Source: Streptomyces polyasparticus (GTDB lineage Bacteria; Actinomycetota; Actinomycetes; Streptomycetales; Streptomycetaceae). From it: a stretch of DNA of 64,000 bases. The position numbers and the translations under genes are program-made. Positions within the stretch are counted from its first letter, which is position 1. Each line of letters opens with the position of its first letter. The stretch is taken from NCBI RefSeq assembly GCF_014493765.1, contig NZ_JACTVJ010000011.1:248001-312000 (forward strand). The letters are read 5' to 3'. Below the pieces are notes generated by a model. It was not told the origin of the DNA and did not search any database. It saw only the letters and a program-made list of their open reading frames with translations. Below, one piece after another: positions 61,841-64,000 of this stretch.

Positions 61841-62540
61841 GATGGCCGGCCGGGCTGGATTGCGCCGCCTCCACCAACCCCCGCATCACCCGCAGATCCG
61901 CCCCCATCTCCGGATGCCACTGCACGCCCAACACCCAGCCGGGACCCGGTAGTTCGACGGCCTCCGGTGTGCCGTCCGCGGCGTGGGCCGATACCGTCAG
62001 GCCCCGGCCGAGGACGGCGACGGCCTGGTGGTGGTACGTGGGGACGTCGTCCGGGCCCGGGACGAGTGAGGCGTACAAGGTGTCTGGCACGGGCTGCACC
62101 TTGTGCGTGCCGAAGACGCCGACCGGCCCCGTGTGGCCGTCCAGATGCTGCAGCAGCGTGCCGCCGAGCGCGACGTTGAGCAGCTGCATCCCTCGGCAGA
62201 TCCCCAGGAGCGGCTTGCCCGCCGCCAACGCCGCGTCGATCAGGGCGAGTTCCCACGCGTCCCGCTCCCGCGCGGGCGGCCCCGTACGAGGGTCGGCCTC
62301 GGCGCCGTACCGTACGGGCTCCACATCGGGGCCACCGGCGATCACCACACCGTCCAGGCGCGCGACCACGGCGGGCGCGTGCGCCGGATCGTCCGGCGGC
62401 AGCAGCGCCGCGATCCCGCCCGCGTCCTGCACGAGCCGGGGATAGCCGACGGGCAGCAGCGCCGCGTCCAGCTCCCAGACGCCCCAGCGCGCACCGGACT
62501 CCTTGTAGGTGCTGATCCCGATCAGCGGCCTGCTGCTCAC
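61821..62540 (-). CDS. Class I glutamine amidotransferase, PuuD-like gamma-glutamyl hydrolase
   Basis: 239 aa. The catalytic triad is complete: nucleophile Cys in GICRGMQLLN, and His-Glu in QWHPEM. It resembles gamma-glutamyl-GABA hydrolase (peptidase C26). Starts with GTG after GGAGGG. The C-terminal HLSPSGV is encoded inside the common intergenic repeat. It lies 32 bp downstream of an ethanolamine-type permease gene. In S. coelicolor the corresponding region includes glnA4, a gamma-glutamylethanolamide synthetase, so this enzyme probably cleaves a gamma-glutamyl amine intermediate (inference). Confidence 0.88.
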   Translation of the reverse strand: MSSRPLIGISTYKESGARWGVWELDAALLPVGYPRLVQDAGGIAALLPPDDPAHAPAVVARLDGVVIAGGPDVEPVRYGAEADPRTGPPARERDAWELALIDAALAAGKPLLGICRGMQLLNVALGGTLLQHLDGHTGPVGVFGTHKVQPVPDTLYASLVPGPDDVPTYHHQAVAVLGRGLTVSAHAADGTPEAVELPGPGWVLGVQWHPEMGADLRVMRGLVEAAQSSPAGHLSPSGV

Positions 62541-62571
62541 CCGTCACCCTCCATCACGCCGGACGTTCCGG

Positions 62572-64000
62572 CTAATTGCGTTCCAACTCTGCCTCGGCGG
62601 CCGCCAGCGCCGCGAACTCCTCCTCCGGCGCCTTCGCCACCAGATGCTTGCGGCTGTAGACCCCGAAGTACGCGATCGCCACGACGTACACGCCGAGAGC
62701 GATGAACGCCGCGGTGACATCCACCAGGAAGGTCGCGACCAGCGCGGAGAGCGAGAGCACCAGGGCGATGCCCGAGGTCCAGACGCCGCCAGGCGTGCGG
62801 TACGGGCGGTTCAGGCCCGGTTCGCGGCGGCGGAGCACGATGTGCGAGAGCGACATCAGGGCGTACGAGATGGTCGCGCCGAACACCGCGATGTTCAGCA
62901 TCCGTGCGCCGTCCCCGCTGCCCGCCGCCAGCGCGAACCCGATCGCGCCGGGCACCAGGAGGCCGAGGTAGGGCGCCTTGCGGCTGCTGGTCAGGGACAG
63001 GAAGCGCGGCAGATAACCGGCGCGGGACAGGGCGAAGAGCTGGCGGGAGCCTGCGTAGATCAGCGAGAAGAAGGAGGCCACGAGACCGGCCAGCCCCGCA
63101 TAGTTGATGATCCGGCTGAGCCCGGTGGCCTTGCCGTCCGGCTGCAGCGCCTCGACCAGCGGGTTGCCCGCCTCCTGGATCGCCGCCGAACCGCGCGCTC
63201 CGGACGCGGCGAAGAAGGTCAGCAGGGCGAGCACCACGAGGATCGCCATCGACCAGCGGATCGCCTTGGGCAGCGTACGGGCGGGCTCGCGGGTCTCCTC
63301 GGCGGCCAGCGGCACGCCCTCCACGCCCAGGAAGAACCACATGCCGAAGGGGAACGCGGCCCAGATGCCGAGCAGTCCGAACGGCAGCCAGGAGTTGGAG
63401 CCGAAGGCGCCGTCGTCCACCTTGATGTCGTTGAGCCCGGATGCGTCGAACTCCATGAACGCGCCGACGGCGAAGATCAGGAGCGCGGCGACCGCGATCC
63501 CGGTGACGACGAAGCTGAACCGCAGCGCCTCGCCCACGCCCCAGAGGTGGATGCCGATGAAGATCACGAAGCAGGCGAGATAGACCGGCCAGCCGGATTC
63601 CAGGCCGAACAGGCCGAGGGACTCGACGTAGTCGCCGATGAAGATGGAGATCGCGGCCGGTGCCAGGACGTACTCGATGAGGATCGCCGTACCGGTGAGG
63701 AAGCCGCCCCAGGGCCCGAGCGCACGCCGCGCGAAGCCGTAACCGCCGCCCGCCGTGGGCAGGATGGCGGAGAGCTCGGCGAGCGAGAAGACCATGCAGA
63801 CGTACATCAGGCCCATCAGGACCGTGGCGATCGCCAGGCCGCCGAAACCGCCTTCGGCGAGGCCGAAGTTCCAGCCCGAGAAGTCGCCCGAGACGACATA
63901 GGCCACGCCGAGCCCGGTGAGCAGCAGCCAGCCGGCGCTGCCGCGCTGGAGCGCGCGCTTCTTCAGATACTCGTCGTCGCTGTTTTTCGGTGGTGCGGTG
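62572..64000 (-). CDS. APC-family permease, ethanolamine-permease-like, 5' end outside window
   Basis: Amino-acid/amine transporter of at least 475 aa with about 12 helices. The frame is open to the window edge; the GTG at 63906 is internal, since the upstream residues (YLKKRALQRGSAGWLLLTG) continue a normal APC N-terminus. GVAYVVSGDFSGWNFGLAEGG is characteristic of ethanolamine permeases, where helix 1 binds the substrate amine. The amidotransferase gene follows 31 bp downstream, on the same strand, so uptake and gamma-glutamyl processing are linked. Confidence 0.88.
   Translation of the reverse strand, partial: TAPPKNSDDEYLKKRALQRGSAGWLLLTGLGVAYVVSGDFSGWNFGLAEGGFGGLAIATVLMGLMYVCMVFSLAELSAILPTAGGGYGFARRALGPWGGFLTGTAILIEYVLAPAAISIFIGDYVESLGLFGLESGWPVYLACFVIFIGIHLWGVGEALRFSFVVTGIAVAALLIFAVGAFMEFDASGLNDIKVDDGAFGSNSWLPFGLLGIWAAFPFGMWFFLGVEGVPLAAEETREPARTLPKAIRWSMAILVVLALLTFFAASGARGSAAIQEAGNPLVEALQPDGKATGLSRIINYAGLAGLVASFFSLIYAGSRQLFALSRAGYLPRFLSLTSSRKAPYLGLLVPGAIGFALAAGSGDGARMLNIAVFGATISYALMSLSHIVLRRREPGLNRPYRTPGGVWTSGIALVLSLSALVATFLVDVTAAFIALGVYVVAIAYFGVYSRKHLVAKAPEEEFAALAAAEAELERN

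Noticed and set aside
1-64000. Biosynthetic gene cluster or mobile island
   Set aside because: A P450, a ferredoxin and an ABC exporter are present but scattered among housekeeping genes, with no synthase, integrase, transposase or abrupt base-composition change.
1-64000. bldA (TTA codon) control of any gene
   Set aside because: Scanning the rare TTA strings in the window, I found none in frame within a called gene; done by eye, so a miss is possible.

Overview
The window is a stretch of chromosome from a Streptomyces or very close relative. It has very high GC, many GTG starts with AGGAGG-type ribosome sites, and an intact Pup-proteasome locus in actinobacterial order. The gene order from the glycerol operon to the amino-acid/ethanolamine permease matches, from memory and read in reverse, the SCO1612-SCO1665 region of S. 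coelicolor. It is core, housekeeping-type sequence: I see no rRNA, tRNA, CRISPR array, prophage or insertion sequence, and I noticed no in-frame TTA (bldA) codon in the called genes.

Layout. 1-1.6 kb: the end of a sugar ABC permease, convergent with a FadR-type GntR regulator. 1.7-6.8 kb: glycerol operon glpF-glpK-glpD behind its IclR-type regulator gylR (minus strand). 7-10.6 kb: cobalamin-dependent methionine synthase metH, with two hairpins in its leader. 10.7-15.3 kb: a HAD phosphatase and two tandem orphan peptide-type solute-binding lipoproteins. 15.4-20.5 kb: an orphan NarL-type response regulator, a RecB-like Fe-S nuclease, a site-2 protease with CBS domains, tRNA m1A58 methyltransferase, and a small secreted protein.

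20.6-37.5 kb is the Pup-proteasome region: ferredoxin, arc (proteasome ATPase), dop, pup, a small HNH/endonuclease-VII-like gene, prcB, prcA, then a divergent lacI-MFS pair with the MFS gene only 9 bp before pafA. Two FKBP isomerases, pafB, pafC, a zinc-ribbon protein, a small membrane protein, tatA, tatC and a diacylglycerol kinase follow. 37.7-42.1 kb: a Ski2/HelY-type helicase and a cytochrome P450. 42.2-48 kb: a DUF1062 protein, a translationally coupled ADP-ribosylglycohydrolase and pseudouridine synthase, and a PadR-controlled two-gene ABC exporter. 48-52.5 kb: a racemase-like protein with an NCS1 permease, an iron-box-controlled siderophore-interacting flavoprotein, and a 5'-3' exonuclease. 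52.7-56.5 kb: an osmoprotectant ABC transporter whose permease is fused to two substrate-binding domains. 56.6-64 kb: a secreted propeller-like protein, a helix-hairpin-helix protein, an XRE-cupin regulator coupled to a BtuF-like protein, a TDT transporter with a divergent LysR regulator, and a class I amidotransferase next to an ethanolamine-type APC permease cut by the window end.

The most unusual signals are these. Short, often degenerate tandem repeats span or abut the stop codon of at least six genes (permease, HAD, prcA, dagK, P450, HhH gene), each with its own unit length. A 327-bp block is 99% identical between the two binding domains of the osmoprotectant permease fusion, with synonymous differences only, inside otherwise diverged copies. 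A zinc-finger HNH gene sits inside the proteasome operon. A strong minus-strand terminator near 45.8 kb has no gene in front of it. Two near-identical palindromes lie upstream of the NCS1 permease.
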